Shown one piece after another: positions 7,899-17,216 of a stretch of DNA of 64,000 nt. The stretch comes from Merdimmobilis hominis (lineage in GTDB: Bacteria; Bacillota; Clostridia; Oscillospirales; Ruminococcaceae): positions 1 through 64,000 of the forward strand of contig NZ_JACJKY010000014.1 of the NCBI RefSeq assembly GCF_016901855.1, given 5' to 3'. The number at the start of each line of letters is the position of its first letter. Position 1 is the first letter of the stretch. The notes beneath the pieces are model-generated. The model did no database searches. It was not told where the DNA came from and saw only the letters and a list, made by a program, of their open reading frames with translations. Position numbers and translations under genes: made by a program.

Positions 7899-8378
7899 GT
7901 GACAAAGCTTGTTCCGGTGGAAGAAATGTATTTCACCGACTTGTTTGAACTTGAGCACGATGAGGAAACGGCGTATCTTTCCGGATGTGAAACGCCGCGC
8001 ACGCGCGAAGAGATTGCACAGGCATATGAGGCACGCCGGGGAAAAAGCACACCGCTTGCAGTGTATATGATTGTGGATGATGACATCGTTGCCGGAAAAA
8101 TCGAGTGTTATCGGCTTGATGAAACAACCGCATATGTCGGTGTCGTCATAAAGCCGGCACACCGGAGAAACGGCTATGCCAAAAAAGCGCTCGGCCTGCT
8201 GTGCAAAGCAGAGCGTGAGCGGTCAGCCGGCGTACGTTTGAAAGCGGAAATCTATGCGGATAATCCCGGCAGTATGCAGTTTTTTGAAGCATGCGGCTTT
8301 CACCGGACAGGTACCGTAACCGAGGAGATCTTCCGCGGTCAGCCGCGCATGCTTTATGAATATGAATATCGCGGTTAA
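7899..8378 (+). CDS. GNAT family N-acetyltransferase
   Basis: A 159-residue protein. I prefer the GTG at 7899 because GGAAGGAG lies 8 nt upstream; an in-frame ATG at 7872 would add nine residues without a good site. The GNAT core is visible: YVGVVIKPAHRRNGYAKKAL contains the RxxGxA-type acetyl-CoA loop, and NPGSMQFFEACGFHRTGTV is motif B. It resembles RimJ/RimL-like enzymes, but the substrate cannot be told. It lies about 50 bp after the TlpA-like gene and may be read through from that promoter. A strong shared terminator follows. Confidence 0.85.
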   Translation: MTKLVPVEEMYFTDLFELEHDEETAYLSGCETPRTREEIAQAYEARRGKSTPLAVYMIVDDDIVAGKIECYRLDETTAYVGVVIKPAHRRNGYAKKALGLLCKAERERSAGVRLKAEIYADNPGSMQFFEACGFHRTGTVTEEIFRGQPRMLYEYEYRG

Positions 8379-8381
8379 AAC

Positions 8382-8417
8382 AAACACCGCACAGGATAGC
8401 TGTCCTGTGCGGTGTTT
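8382..8417. terminator. Bidirectional terminator between convergent genes
   Basis: A 15-bp perfect stem (8382-8396 with 8403-8417) with a 6-nt loop, A-rich on one side and T-rich on the other. It lies between the convergent acetyltransferase and DUF1287 genes. Confidence 0.85.
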
Positions 8418-9134
8418 TTATGTAGGTTCGAATGTAATCTTCAATTCATCCGGCAGTGCGTTGCCGTCAAACCGGAAATGACCGCTGATTGTGCCGCATC
8501 GCTGCAGCGCATCTTCTTCGCGGCGGAGTTGTCCGCTGTTGTGAATGAGGAATGGAATTCCCTGTGCATTGCGCCGGTCTGAAATGATACCGATGTGATG
8601 GTCGCCGAATGTGACGATATCGCCCGCCTGCCATGCGGCAATGTCGGTCGGATCGGTGGTGAGTATCTGCGCGTATTTTGAAAAGAATACCCGCAGGTTC
8701 GGCACCCGGCGGAAATCGATGTTTGCATCACGCACGCCACCGGTTCGGGGATAATCTTCAATCGACGCACGGATATCGGTATCGACCATCTCTTTTAATG
8801 AATAGCCCGCCTCACGGAATGATCGCCAGACCACATCGGTGCAGACACCGCGGTCTTCGGGCGGATAGCCGCCCGCTACATAGCTGCCGTCATATACAGG
8901 ACGGTTTTGTGCATCCTTTCGCGCACCGATGAGCAGGTCGAGCGTGTCGTCGATGCCGTTTTCGTTGAAATCAACACCGCTTTGTCTGATCGAAAGAGAA
9001 AAGTCCTCGTCTGTGTAAAACGGAACAGCAGCAAAGCCGGCGCACTCGAGTGCAAGCCAAAGCATACACAGCAGAAAAATTGCGCACAATCCCGATAAAA
9101 ACCGACCTTTTAATTCACAAATCGTTTGTAACAT
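8418..9134 (-). CDS. DUF1287 family secreted/anchored protein (NlpC/P60-like fold)
   Basis: A 238-residue protein with one N-terminal hydrophobic segment (about 12-36), likely a signal peptide or anchor. The mature part contains DRGVCTDVVWRSFREAGY, with the presumed nucleophilic Cys, and GDIVTFGDHHIGIISD, with the presumed catalytic His. This is the pattern of DUF1287 proteins, distant relatives of NlpC/P60 cysteine peptidases. A role in the cell wall is inferred; the substrate is not known. The 5' end overlaps the SanA/YdcF-like gene by 20 bp, so the two are translationally linked. Confidence 0.75.
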   Translation of the reverse strand: MLQTICELKGRFLSGLCAIFLLCMLWLALECAGFAAVPFYTDEDFSLSIRQSGVDFNENGIDDTLDLLIGARKDAQNRPVYDGSYVAGGYPPEDRGVCTDVVWRSFREAGYSLKEMVDTDIRASIEDYPRTGGVRDANIDFRRVPNLRVFFSKYAQILTTDPTDIAAWQAGDIVTFGDHHIGIISDRRNAQGIPFLIHNSGQLRREEDALQRCGTISGHFRFDGNALPDELKITFEPT

Positions 9135-9795
9135 TGCCGTTTCCTCCGATGGGGATGGCTTCGCCTAAATAGGTTGGTTTCGGTTTTACCGCGCAGTAGA
9201 TGACATCCTTTGCGCGGGCGAAGATCTCGCGGAAATCGCGTGAAAGCTGTCCTGCCATGCGTGTTTTGTCGGCGCTTACGCCATACGCTTCCATTCCCAT
9301 TGCACGCGCGTCATAGATTGCGCGCGAGAGGTGATATTCCTGGGTCACAATCAGCACACGCTTTACACCGAAGATCTCTTTTGCGCGATACATGCTTTCG
9401 TATGTGGAAAATCCGGCATGATCCATGAAAACCGCTTCGGAGTTTACCCCGCGCGTCACCGCATATGATTTCATGATATTTACTTCGTCATAGTCTTTTT
9501 GTCCGTGATCGCCGCTTACAAGAATGCGGTCGGACACGCCTGCTTGAAACAGCGAAATGCCCATATCGAGCCGTTCGGCAAGCAGTGGGCTTGGCTCACC
9601 GCCGCGTACACCTGCACCGAGCACCAAAATACAGTCAAACGACTTTGTGCCGGCCTCTGTTTCGGTCAAAATGGCGTCTGCGGAATTGTGGCGGACAAAA
9701 AAGTCGGCGGCGAGCACAAATGCCGTGCACAGCACGCATACAATGACTGCAAAGAGAATCAGCCGAAAGAATAAACGAGAGATGTGATGTGACAT
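9115..9795 (-). CDS. SanA/YdcF-like DUF218 membrane protein
   Basis: A 226-residue protein from the ATG at 9795; a longer reading from 9882 lacks a ribosome site and runs through the probable promoter region. One N-terminal helix (about 5-30) is followed by a DUF218 domain: CILVLGAGVRGGEPSPLLAERL, RILVSGDHG and VTQEYHLSRAIYDARAMGM. This is the signature of E. coli SanA, linked to envelope barrier function. It acts at the outer face of the membrane; the biochemical role is unclear in the whole family. It is the first gene of a two-gene leftward operon. Confidence 0.85.
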   Translation of the reverse strand: MSHHISRLFFRLILFAVIVCVLCTAFVLAADFFVRHNSADAILTETEAGTKSFDCILVLGAGVRGGEPSPLLAERLDMGISLFQAGVSDRILVSGDHGQKDYDEVNIMKSYAVTRGVNSEAVFMDHAGFSTYESMYRAKEIFGVKRVLIVTQEYHLSRAIYDARAMGMEAYGVSADKTRMAGQLSRDFREIFARAKDVIYCAVKPKPTYLGEAIPIGGNGNVTNDL

Positions 9796-9907
9796 GAAAA
9801 ATCCCCTCCGTTTCTTATGTCCATCATACCAACGAATCGTCATAAAGTCAAATAACAGATTTGTCACATTTCCCCTCGGCAAAACCTGGACACAGGCAAG
9901 AAAAGGG

Positions 9908-9936
9908 TTGCGGTTTTTTGTGAAACGCGGTACAAT
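9908..9936 (+). promoter_or_regulatory. Promoter of the cysteine desulfurase-thiI-cinA operon
   Basis: TTGCGG (9908-9913), a 17-nt spacer and TACAAT (9931-9936). The gene starts about 36 nt after the -10. Confidence 0.6.
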
Positions 9937-9972
9937 AAAACCATCTATTGAATCAAGGAAAGGGCGAACCGA

Positions 9973-11118
9973 TTGGAAATTTATCTCGATAACAGTGCGA
10001 CAACAAAACCGTGTGCAGAGGCGGTAGAAGCGTGTGTAAACGCTATGACAAAGACATACGGCAACCCGTCCTCACTGCATGATGTGGGCTTTGCGGCAGA
10101 AAAGTGCATCAAAGAAGCGAAAAAGCAGATTGCCGCCGCGTTAAAATGCGATGTGTCGGAGATTGTGTTCACCTCGGGTGCAACGGAATCGAATAACTTG
10201 GCACTTGTCGGTGCGGCACAGGCAAAAATCCGGAGAGGGAAAACGATCGTGATTTCGGCGGTCGAGCATCCTTCCGTGCTCGAAACGGTGCATGCACTCG
10301 CACAGCAGGGATTCACCGTAAAAACGGTGCAGCCGCAGTCAGACGGTACGTTTTCTGCGCAGTCGTTTGCCGATGCGGTCGACAGCGATACAACGCTTGT
10401 GAGCTGTATGATGGTCAATAACGAAACGGGCCTTTTGCTGCCGATTGCAGAGATTGCCGCGGCAGTCAAAGCAAAAAAGCCGGACGTGCTGGTTCACACC
10501 GATGCCGTGCAGGCGTTTTTGAAGCTTCCGATTCGGTTTCCCGCGCTTTCGGTTGATTTGATGAGTATCAGCGGCCACAAGGTCTATGCGCCAAAGGGAA
10601 TCGGTGCGCTGATTGTCAAAAAAGGCGTGCGGCTTATCCCACAGATTACCGGCGGCGGCCAGCAAAACGGCGTGCGCTCTGGAACAGAGCCGGTGCCGAT
10701 GATCGCGGCGTTCGGTGCGGCAGTGGCTGCACAGCGGACAAAGCTGTCTGCACGCATTGCGCATTACGAAGCGCTGTCAAAACGGCTGCGCGATGCGTTT
10801 TCGCAGAATGAAGATGTGTCATTCCGGTCAGGTGACGCGTGTGTGCCGTATATCGTGAGCTTGTCCGTGTTCGGTGTGCGCTCAGAGACGATGCTGCATT
10901 TCTTGGAGCAGAAAGGCATCTATGTATCGAGCGGAAGCGCTTGTGCAAAAGGTGCACACAGCCATGTCATGGACGCACTCGGCGTTGACCGCATGACAGC
11001 GGACGAAACACTGCGCATAAGCTTTTCGCCCGAAACGACAGAAGAGATGATCGACACACTCGTGTCGGCAATTTTAGAAGGAGAACAGACACTCGCAAAA
11101 CAGCGGGTGAGAGGATAG
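9973..11118 (+). CDS. Cysteine desulfurase (NifS/IscS type)
   Basis: A 381-residue PLP enzyme with a TTG start at 9973 and GGAAAGGG upstream. N-terminal YLDNSATTKP, PLP-Schiff-base lysine in SGHKVYAPKGIGAL (near 206), and active-site cysteine in SSGSACAKGAHSHV (near 325) on a short loop, typical of the NifS/IscS group. It converts cysteine to alanine and passes a persulfide to acceptors. The next gene, 8 bp downstream, is thiI, so the main job here is probably sulfur supply for 4-thiouridine in tRNA; a role in Fe-S assembly is possible. Confidence 0.93.
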   Translation: MEIYLDNSATTKPCAEAVEACVNAMTKTYGNPSSLHDVGFAAEKCIKEAKKQIAAALKCDVSEIVFTSGATESNNLALVGAAQAKIRRGKTIVISAVEHPSVLETVHALAQQGFTVKTVQPQSDGTFSAQSFADAVDSDTTLVSCMMVNNETGLLLPIAEIAAAVKAKKPDVLVHTDAVQAFLKLPIRFPALSVDLMSISGHKVYAPKGIGALIVKKGVRLIPQITGGGQQNGVRSGTEPVPMIAAFGAAVAAQRTKLSARIAHYEALSKRLRDAFSQNEDVSFRSGDACVPYIVSLSVFGVRSETMLHFLEQKGIYVSSGSACAKGAHSHVMDALGVDRMTADETLRISFSPETTEEMIDTLVSAILEGEQTLAKQRVRG

Positions 11119-11126
11119 GAGAAACT

Positions 11127-12305
11127 ATGAACGAAGCCATTTTATTAAAAACAGGAGAAATTGCGTTAAAAGGACTCAACCGCGGTTCGTTTGAGGATAT
11201 TCTGGTCAAAAACATCCGCTGGCGGTTAAAGCCGTTCGGTGCGTTTGACATTCAGCGTGCGCAGTCGACGATTACCGTACGCCCGAAATCGGACGACATT
11301 GATTTGGACGAAGTGTGTGACGCAATGGGCAAGGTGTTCGGCATCGCGGCATATTCGCGTGCGCTCGTCACCGAAAAAGATTTGGGTACCATCTTAAGAG
11401 ATGCTGTTGCTTATTTAAAAGACGACCTTTCCGGGATTCGTACGTTTAAAGTGGAGGCAAAGCGGTCGGACAAATCGTTCCCGTACAAATCGCCGGAGAT
11501 TTCGCGCGAAGTTGGTGCGGCACTGCTTTCGGCATATCCGCATCTGCGCGTAGACGTACATCATCCGCAGATGACTGTCATCGTCGAAATCCGCGACTTT
11601 GCGGCATATATCCACGGTGCACAGCGCGAGGGTGCAGGCGGTATGCCGGTTTCTTCGAGCGGACAGGCGCTTCTGCTTGTGTCGGGCGGCATCGACAGCC
11701 CGGTTGCAGGCTATATGATGGCGCGCCGCGGATTAAAGATTTCGGCAATCCATTTTGTAAGCCCGCCGTATACGAGTGCGCGTGCGCTCGACAAGGTGGA
11801 AACACTGCTTCAGACATTGACCGATTATACCGGAAATATCACGTTTTACTGCGTGCCGTTTACGAAATTGCAGGAAGCCATCCGCGACCACTGTCCGGAA
11901 GAGCTGTTTACAATTATCATGCGCCGATTGATGATGGAGATTGCCGTGCGTGTGGCGCGTGCGCATGATCTGCCGGCGCTCATTACCGGCGAGAGCTTAG
12001 GTCAGGTGGCAAGCCAGACAATCTTGTCGCTTGCGGCAACCAACGCAGCATCCGACCGTCCGGTGTTCCGTCCGCTCATCGGCATGGACAAAAAGGACAT
12101 CGTCGCCATCGCGCGTAAGATCAACACGTTTGAAACATCTATCTTGCCGTATGAGGACTGCTGCACCGTGTTTACGCCGAAACGGCCGAAAACACGTCCG
12201 ACACTCCGCTATGTTGAGGAGTCGCAGGCATTGTTTGATTTTGAACCGCTGCTTGCCGAAGCGGTCGAAAATATTGAGGAAAAAGTCATTCGTCTGGAGT
12301 GGTGA
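11127..12305 (+). CDS. thiI: tRNA 4-thiouridine synthase ThiI
   Basis: A 392-residue protein: N-terminal ferredoxin-like and THUMP domains (about 1-165), then a PP-loop ATP pyrophosphatase domain with LLVSGGIDSPVAGYMM (near 187). The C-terminal rhodanese domain of the enterobacterial enzyme is absent, as in most Gram-positive ThiI proteins, so sulfur must come directly from a dedicated cysteine desulfurase, which is encoded just upstream. It adenylates and thiolates U8 of tRNA. The stop overlaps a possible GTG start of the next gene, so the operon continues into cinA. Confidence 0.95.
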   Translation: MNEAILLKTGEIALKGLNRGSFEDILVKNIRWRLKPFGAFDIQRAQSTITVRPKSDDIDLDEVCDAMGKVFGIAAYSRALVTEKDLGTILRDAVAYLKDDLSGIRTFKVEAKRSDKSFPYKSPEISREVGAALLSAYPHLRVDVHHPQMTVIVEIRDFAAYIHGAQREGAGGMPVSSSGQALLLVSGGIDSPVAGYMMARRGLKISAIHFVSPPYTSARALDKVETLLQTLTDYTGNITFYCVPFTKLQEAIRDHCPEELFTIIMRRLMMEIAVRVARAHDLPALITGESLGQVASQTILSLAATNAASDRPVFRPLIGMDKKDIVAIARKINTFETSILPYEDCCTVFTPKRPKTRPTLRYVEESQALFDFEPLLAEAVENIEEKVIRLEW

Positions 12306-12310
12306 AGAGA

Positions 12311-12811
12311 ATGAATCTGCAGACTGAAGCCGAAGCACTTGTAACACTGCTCGCTGCACGCGGCCTCACGATTGCCACAGCCGAAAGCTGTACCGGCGGG
12401 ATGGCAGCGGCGGCGATCACCTCCGTTTCGGGCGCTTCGTCTGTGTTTGAATATGGGGCGGTTACATACGCAAACCGAATCAAGGAGGAAATGCTCGGCG
12501 TGCGTGAATCGTCACTGCGGCAGTACGGCGCAGTGAGCGAGGCGGTTGCATGCGAAATGGCGGAAGGTGTCCGCGCGCGTGCAAAGAGCGACGTGGGAAT
12601 TTCCACCACCGGAATCGCCGGCCCAACCGGCGCGGTCGAGGGCAAACCGGTCGGTACGGTGTATATTGCCGTATCGTATCGGGGGAAAACCGTATGGGAA
12701 CGGCTCGATTTATTGGCTGAATGCGGAAACGACCGGCAAAACATCCGGACAGAGACGGTGATTCGCCTGTTTCGAAAAACAGTGGATCTCATTGACCGGC
12801 AGGATTCTTAA
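12311..12811 (+). CDS. CinA C-terminal domain protein (nicotinamide-nucleotide amidohydrolase PncC-like)
   Basis: A 166-residue stand-alone CinA C-terminal domain. Motifs ATAESCTGGMAAAAIT (near 22) and STTGIAGPTGA (near 103) are those of PncC, which deamidates nicotinamide mononucleotide to nicotinate mononucleotide in NAD recycling. The N-terminal MoaB-like domain of full CinA is missing, as in many bacteria with the short form. The ATG at 12311 is preferred over a GTG at 12299 that overlaps thiI. It lies in the desulfurase-thiI operon, 5 bp after thiI; no functional link to sulfur is evident. Confidence 0.88.
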   Translation: MNLQTEAEALVTLLAARGLTIATAESCTGGMAAAAITSVSGASSVFEYGAVTYANRIKEEMLGVRESSLRQYGAVSEAVACEMAEGVRARAKSDVGISTTGIAGPTGAVEGKPVGTVYIAVSYRGKTVWERLDLLAECGNDRQNIRTETVIRLFRKTVDLIDRQDS

Positions 12812-12840
12812 GACCCATTGAATCCGGAAAGGAGCACACC

Positions 12841-13824
12841 ATGGAAGAAAAAGAGAAAATGACAATCGAACAGCAAGAGGAACATACCGATCAGAAACAG
12901 AAAAAAGGCGGCGCACACGCAAAACCGAAGAAAAAATCACTGTCACAAAAGATTTTGCTTGCATTGACAATCATTTGTCTGGTGGGCGCAGTGATTAGCG
13001 GCGGTTTGATTTTGATGAAATATTTGATTATCCGCCACGATCAAAGCGAGGCGGACAAGTTGTATCAAAAAACGGAATCGTCGGAGGAGGTCGCACCCGA
13101 ATCTGAACCGGAGCTCGATCCGACTACGGGCATTATTTCGGATTTCAATGCGCTTTATAATGTCAATCAGGACATCAAAGGCTATGTCTACATCGACGGA
13201 ACAGGACTTTCTTCGGTTGTGGTGCAGAGCGACGACAATGACTACTATCTGCGCCGCAATTTTTACGGCAAATCGATTCTGGGTATTCCGTTTATCGACT
13301 ATCGTGCAGAGATTACGCCGACAGACCAGAGCCAGAACCTGACGCTTTACGGCCATGCGGCAAGCGACGGTTCATATTTTGCGCCGATCAAAGAGTATAA
13401 GAGCCTTGATTTTTATAAACAGCATCCGATTATCAACTTCGATACGATCTACGGCCGCGGTCAGTATAAAGTAATCGGTGCGTTTATGGCAGAAGTCGAC
13501 CCCGATATGGAAGGTTATTTCGGCTATCACGATTATGTGGATATGACGGAAGAACAGTTTGAAACGTTCCTTTTGGAAATCGACAAACGTTCGTATTTCA
13601 ATACAACCGTCGATGTCGATTACTCCGACCGGTTTATTACACTGTCGACTTGCGAAACACTGACACCGGAAAAACCGACACCGTACCGCATGGTGGTTGT
13701 TGCAAGAAAAGTGCGTCCGGGCGAGCCGTATGCAGTGAATGTCGAAGGCGCAACAATCAACAAAGATATGATCATGCCCGAGGTCTGGGTGGAGCAAAAC
13801 GGAAAAGCCAATCCGTATGCATAA
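12841..13824 (+). CDS. Class B sortase
   Basis: A 327-residue membrane-anchored transpeptidase. The N-terminal 40 residues are very Lys/Glu/Gln-rich, then comes one membrane helix (about 38-62). The catalytic core has LTLYGHAASDGSYF with the catalytic His, and FITLSTCETL with the catalytic Cys; an Arg follows in PYRMVVVARK. The length and the insertion between His and Cys fit class B. It attaches surface proteins to peptidoglycan or links pilins. No obvious substrate with a sorting signal is next to it. It starts 30 bp after the cinA-like gene. Confidence 0.9.
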   Translation: MEEKEKMTIEQQEEHTDQKQKKGGAHAKPKKKSLSQKILLALTIICLVGAVISGGLILMKYLIIRHDQSEADKLYQKTESSEEVAPESEPELDPTTGIISDFNALYNVNQDIKGYVYIDGTGLSSVVVQSDDNDYYLRRNFYGKSILGIPFIDYRAEITPTDQSQNLTLYGHAASDGSYFAPIKEYKSLDFYKQHPIINFDTIYGRGQYKVIGAFMAEVDPDMEGYFGYHDYVDMTEEQFETFLLEIDKRSYFNTTVDVDYSDRFITLSTCETLTPEKPTPYRMVVVARKVRPGEPYAVNVEGATINKDMIMPEVWVEQNGKANPYA

Positions 13825-13845
13825 TTATAGAAAGGACGAATTGCG

Positions 13846-15030
13846 ATGAAAAAATGGATGGTTCATCTGGCGTCGTTTGGTGCCGCCGTGTCGGTTTTGG
13901 CCGTATCGGTTGGTATGAGCGCAGATGCGTTTGCCTATATGCCGACAAGCGCGCAGACAGATCCGCTCGCAGGTGTTGTGCAGGGACAGGAGCCGGGCAT
14001 TGCTGAGATTGAATCATCGTTAGAGGGCGAATGGTTTGACGGCGGAACGAATGAACTGCCGTTTGATATTTCAGAAGATGATCTGCTCAATGTGAGCGTA
14101 TTTTCGTCTGTGCCGCTTCCGTCCGTTTCAGACGCTGTGCCGGGCCAATCCACGCTGTCATCTGAATCGGGCGTGCTTGGCTCATCGCTTCCTGCATTTG
14201 AGTCTGCACCGGCTGAATCATCCTCACCTGCTTCCTCGCGCCCGCCGGTTTCGTCCGCACCGTCTTCTTCGTCGTCTTCTGAGGAAGCCGGACCAGACGA
14301 TGAGCTTCTGCTCATTTTAGCAGGTGCGGTACAGCGGGAAATTGTCGGTACCAATACGGTGCCGAGTGCGAAATATTACGAAGCATATAAAGCGCAGGCG
14401 GTTGCCTGCCACAGCTATATGGAAAACTACCGCAGAACATACGGCAGATACCCGTCGATGTCGTATGCCACACCGCATGCGAAAACGATTGCGCTTGTGC
14501 GCGAGGTGTATGACGAGGTGGCCTATTACGGCAGTGTGCCGGCAAATACCGTCTATCATGCGGCGGCAGGCGGTCACACACAGTCAAGCCAGTACGTGTG
14601 GGGAAGCTCCATCTCATACTTAAAAGCGGTTGACAGCGCGTATGACGACTATCCGAGCACATTTTCCATCTCGGCCGACAGTGCGCGTCAAAAGCTTACT
14701 GCCGCAGGCATTTCTGTGAGCGGCGAGCCGGAAACGTGGTTTTCGCTTGACGGCGCCACCTATACAGACGGTGATTTTGTCTATACACTGCCGGTGTGCG
14801 GTGTGCAGGTGAGTGTGCGAACTTTACGCGAAAGCGTGTTCGGTACGGCGCAGTTAAAAAGTACAAAAATCACCTCGATTTCTGTAAGCGGCGATGTGAT
14901 CACGTTTTCCACCAAGGGATACGGTCACGGTGTTGGCATGAGTCAGCGCGGTGCACTCGGCTATTCCGCCGCGGGAAAAGATTACCGCTTCATTTTGACC
15001 CACTACTATCCGGGAATCACGATCCGATAA
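13846..15030 (+). CDS. SpoIID/LytB-domain secreted protein
   Basis: A 394-residue protein. A signal peptide (about 1-28) is followed by a low-complexity Ser/Pro/Ala-rich linker (about 85-150) and a SpoIID domain (about 155-394). Diagnostic pieces are AVACHSYMENYRR, TVYHAAAGGHTQSSQYVWG and GYGHGVGMSQRGALGYSAAG. SpoIID proteins are lytic transglycosylases acting on peptidoglycan stripped of stem peptides, best known in engulfment during sporulation; the long Ser-rich linker is more like the LytB/vegetative relatives. It starts 22 bp after the sortase gene, consistent with a cell-wall role. Whether this species sporulates cannot be told from here. Confidence 0.88.
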   Translation: MKKWMVHLASFGAAVSVLAVSVGMSADAFAYMPTSAQTDPLAGVVQGQEPGIAEIESSLEGEWFDGGTNELPFDISEDDLLNVSVFSSVPLPSVSDAVPGQSTLSSESGVLGSSLPAFESAPAESSSPASSRPPVSSAPSSSSSSEEAGPDDELLLILAGAVQREIVGTNTVPSAKYYEAYKAQAVACHSYMENYRRTYGRYPSMSYATPHAKTIALVREVYDEVAYYGSVPANTVYHAAAGGHTQSSQYVWGSSISYLKAVDSAYDDYPSTFSISADSARQKLTAAGISVSGEPETWFSLDGATYTDGDFVYTLPVCGVQVSVRTLRESVFGTAQLKSTKITSISVSGDVITFSTKGYGHGVGMSQRGALGYSAAGKDYRFILTHYYPGITIR

Positions 15031-15044
15031 GGAGAAGTTTATTT

Positions 15045-16160
15045 ATGCCAGCCATTTCTATGCTCATTAAACCGGCATCCTCGTCATGCAATATGCGGTG
15101 TGCCTACTGCTTTTACAGCGACGTCGCCAATCGGCGCGAAATTGCCAACTACGGCATCATGTCAGAGGAAACGCTCGAGATTATCGTCAAAAAGGCGTTT
15201 GCCTATGCCGACACGATGGCGGCATTCGGCTTTCAGGGCGGTGAGCCGACACTTGCAGGTCTTGATTTTTTCAAAAAGGTCATCGAATTGCAAAAGAAGT
15301 ACAACACAAAGCATATCCGCGTTACGAATGCGATTCAGACAAACGGCATGACGATGAACGACGAGTGGGCACAGTTTCTGCACGACAACGACTTTTTGGT
15401 CGGACTGTCGCTCGACGGCGTGCAGGCCGTGCATGACAAATACCGGCTGGATGCAGAGGGCAACGGCACATTTGCACGCGTCGTGAATGCCGCGCGCATC
15501 ATGGAACGGCACCATGTCGAGTTCAACATCCTCTCAACCGTCAACCGCGACGTTGCGGAGAATATCGAACGGATCTATTACTTTTTTAAAAAGCAGAAAT
15601 TTTCGTATCTGCAGTTTATCCCGTGCCTCGATGAGCTAAAAACGGCAGGCGGTCACAGCTATTCGCTCACACCCGAACTGTACGGCGAATTTTTAAAAAA
15701 GCTGTTTAAGCTTTGGTATGTGGACTTGAATACGAACCATCCGGTCAGTGTGCGTTATTTCGACAACCTCGTCATGATGCTCGCCGGATATCCGCCGGAA
15801 AGCTGCGGAATGTCGGGCGTTTGCAGCTGCTATTTCATGATTGAAGCAGACGGCAGCGTCTATCCGTGTGACTTCTATGTCACGGATGAATGGCGCATCG
15901 GCAATGTGCACACCGACGAATTTGATGTGATGCTCCGGTCGGAGAATGCCCGCCGGTTTGTCGAAACATCCTATGCCGTTGCGGACGACTGCAAAACATG
16001 TCCGTATTACCGGCTGTGCCGCGGCGGATGCCGCAGAAACCGCGAGCCGATCGCACTTGGAGAAAATACAAAAAATGCGCTGTGTCCAGCGTTCTATACG
16101 TTTTTTGAATATGCTGCGGATGACCTGGCAAAAGTCGCACAGCGTATCCGCCGCAGATAA
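15045..16160 (+). CDS. Anaerobic sulfatase-maturating-enzyme-type radical SAM/SPASM protein
   Basis: A 371-residue protein from the ATG at 15045 (AAGGAGAAG upstream; the reading from 14796 is not real). The radical SAM motif is CNMRCAYCFY (CxxxCxxC) near residue 15, followed by GFQGGEPTLAGL. The C-terminal SPASM region has CGMSGVCSCYFMIEADG, YPCDFY and CKTCPYYRLCRGGC. This is the anSME pattern: oxidation of a Cys or Ser in a sulfatase to formylglycine. No sulfatase gene is in the window, so the substrate is elsewhere or is another peptide. Confidence 0.88.
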   Translation: MPAISMLIKPASSSCNMRCAYCFYSDVANRREIANYGIMSEETLEIIVKKAFAYADTMAAFGFQGGEPTLAGLDFFKKVIELQKKYNTKHIRVTNAIQTNGMTMNDEWAQFLHDNDFLVGLSLDGVQAVHDKYRLDAEGNGTFARVVNAARIMERHHVEFNILSTVNRDVAENIERIYYFFKKQKFSYLQFIPCLDELKTAGGHSYSLTPELYGEFLKKLFKLWYVDLNTNHPVSVRYFDNLVMMLAGYPPESCGMSGVCSCYFMIEADGSVYPCDFYVTDEWRIGNVHTDEFDVMLRSENARRFVETSYAVADDCKTCPYYRLCRGGCRRNREPIALGENTKNALCPAFYTFFEYAADDLAKVAQRIRRR

Positions 16161-16175
16161 GGGGAGGAATCATCA

Positions 16176-17216
16176 ATGACAACCATTCAGTCGTATGCAT
16201 TCGGAACAGCCGCGAACGGAGAACCGGTTCGCGGTTTCCGGCTGTCTAATGAGAAAATCGAAGCAGACATCATCACGCTCGGTGCCGCTGTTCAGTCCGT
16301 GCGCGTGCCCGACCGAACCGGCGCCATGACAGACGTGTGTCTTGGATTTTCGGATGTGCAGGGTTATGAAACACAGACATGCTTTATCGGCGCAGTCGTC
16401 GGCCGGTATGCAAACCGCATCGGCGGCGCATCGTTTTCGTTAAACGGCAAAACGTATCCGCTTTTTAAAAACGACGGCGAACATCATCTGCACGGCGGTC
16501 CGACCGGCTTTCATACGAAAAACTGGGACGCACAGGTGTGCGGTGAAACGCTTGTGCTTTCCTGCAAGAGCGCAGACATGGAGGAAGGATATCCAGGCAA
16601 TATGACCGTTTGGGTGACATACGCACTGACCGAAGCGGGCGGCCTTTCGATTTCGTATGAAGCACAGAGCGACAAAGATACCGTCTGCAATCTCACAAAC
16701 CATGCGTATTTCAATCTGTCGGGTGACCGGTGCGATACCATCTGTACGCACGAAATCAAAATCAACGCCGACCGCTTCACACGCGTAGACGGCGGTGCAA
16801 TCCCGACCGGCGAGCTGCCGGAGGTGGCAGGTACACCGTTTGATTTCCGCGATTTTCATGCAATCGGCGCGCGGATTGATGAGGAAAACAGCGATCTGCA
16901 ATCAGTCGGCGGCTATGACCACAACTTCGTCATCCGCGGCGAGGGCTTCCGTGAGGCGGCTTGTGTGCGCTGCGAGGAAACCGGAGTCGAAATGCGTGTG
17001 TTCACTGATTTGCCGGGCATGCAGTTTTATGCCGGAAACTTTTTGGACGGCAGTTTTGTCGGAAAAACGGGCAAACCATACGAAAAACGCAGCGGTTTCT
17101 GTCTGGAAACGCAGTACTTCCCGGATTCGCCGAATCGACCGGAATTTCCCTGCTGTGTCTTAAAAGCAGGCGCGCGTTTTGCATCAAAAACGGTCTATGA
17201 ATTCGAGCAGTTTTGA
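16176..17216 (+). CDS. galM: Aldose 1-epimerase (galactose mutarotase)
   Basis: A 346-residue protein of the GalM family. Visible motifs are YANRIGGASFSLNGK, EHHLHGGPTGFH with the substrate-binding His, LTNHAYFNLSGD with the catalytic His region, and GYDHNFVI; the catalytic Glu is expected in FCLETQYFPDS. It interconverts alpha and beta anomers of galactose or glucose in the cytoplasm. It begins 15 bp after the anSME-type gene, so both are probably on one transcript with the cell-wall genes; the biochemical connection is not evident. Confidence 0.93.
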   Translation: MTTIQSYAFGTAANGEPVRGFRLSNEKIEADIITLGAAVQSVRVPDRTGAMTDVCLGFSDVQGYETQTCFIGAVVGRYANRIGGASFSLNGKTYPLFKNDGEHHLHGGPTGFHTKNWDAQVCGETLVLSCKSADMEEGYPGNMTVWVTYALTEAGGLSISYEAQSDKDTVCNLTNHAYFNLSGDRCDTICTHEIKINADRFTRVDGGAIPTGELPEVAGTPFDFRDFHAIGARIDEENSDLQSVGGYDHNFVIRGEGFREAACVRCEETGVEMRVFTDLPGMQFYAGNFLDGSFVGKTGKPYEKRSGFCLETQYFPDSPNRPEFPCCVLKAGARFASKTVYEFEQF

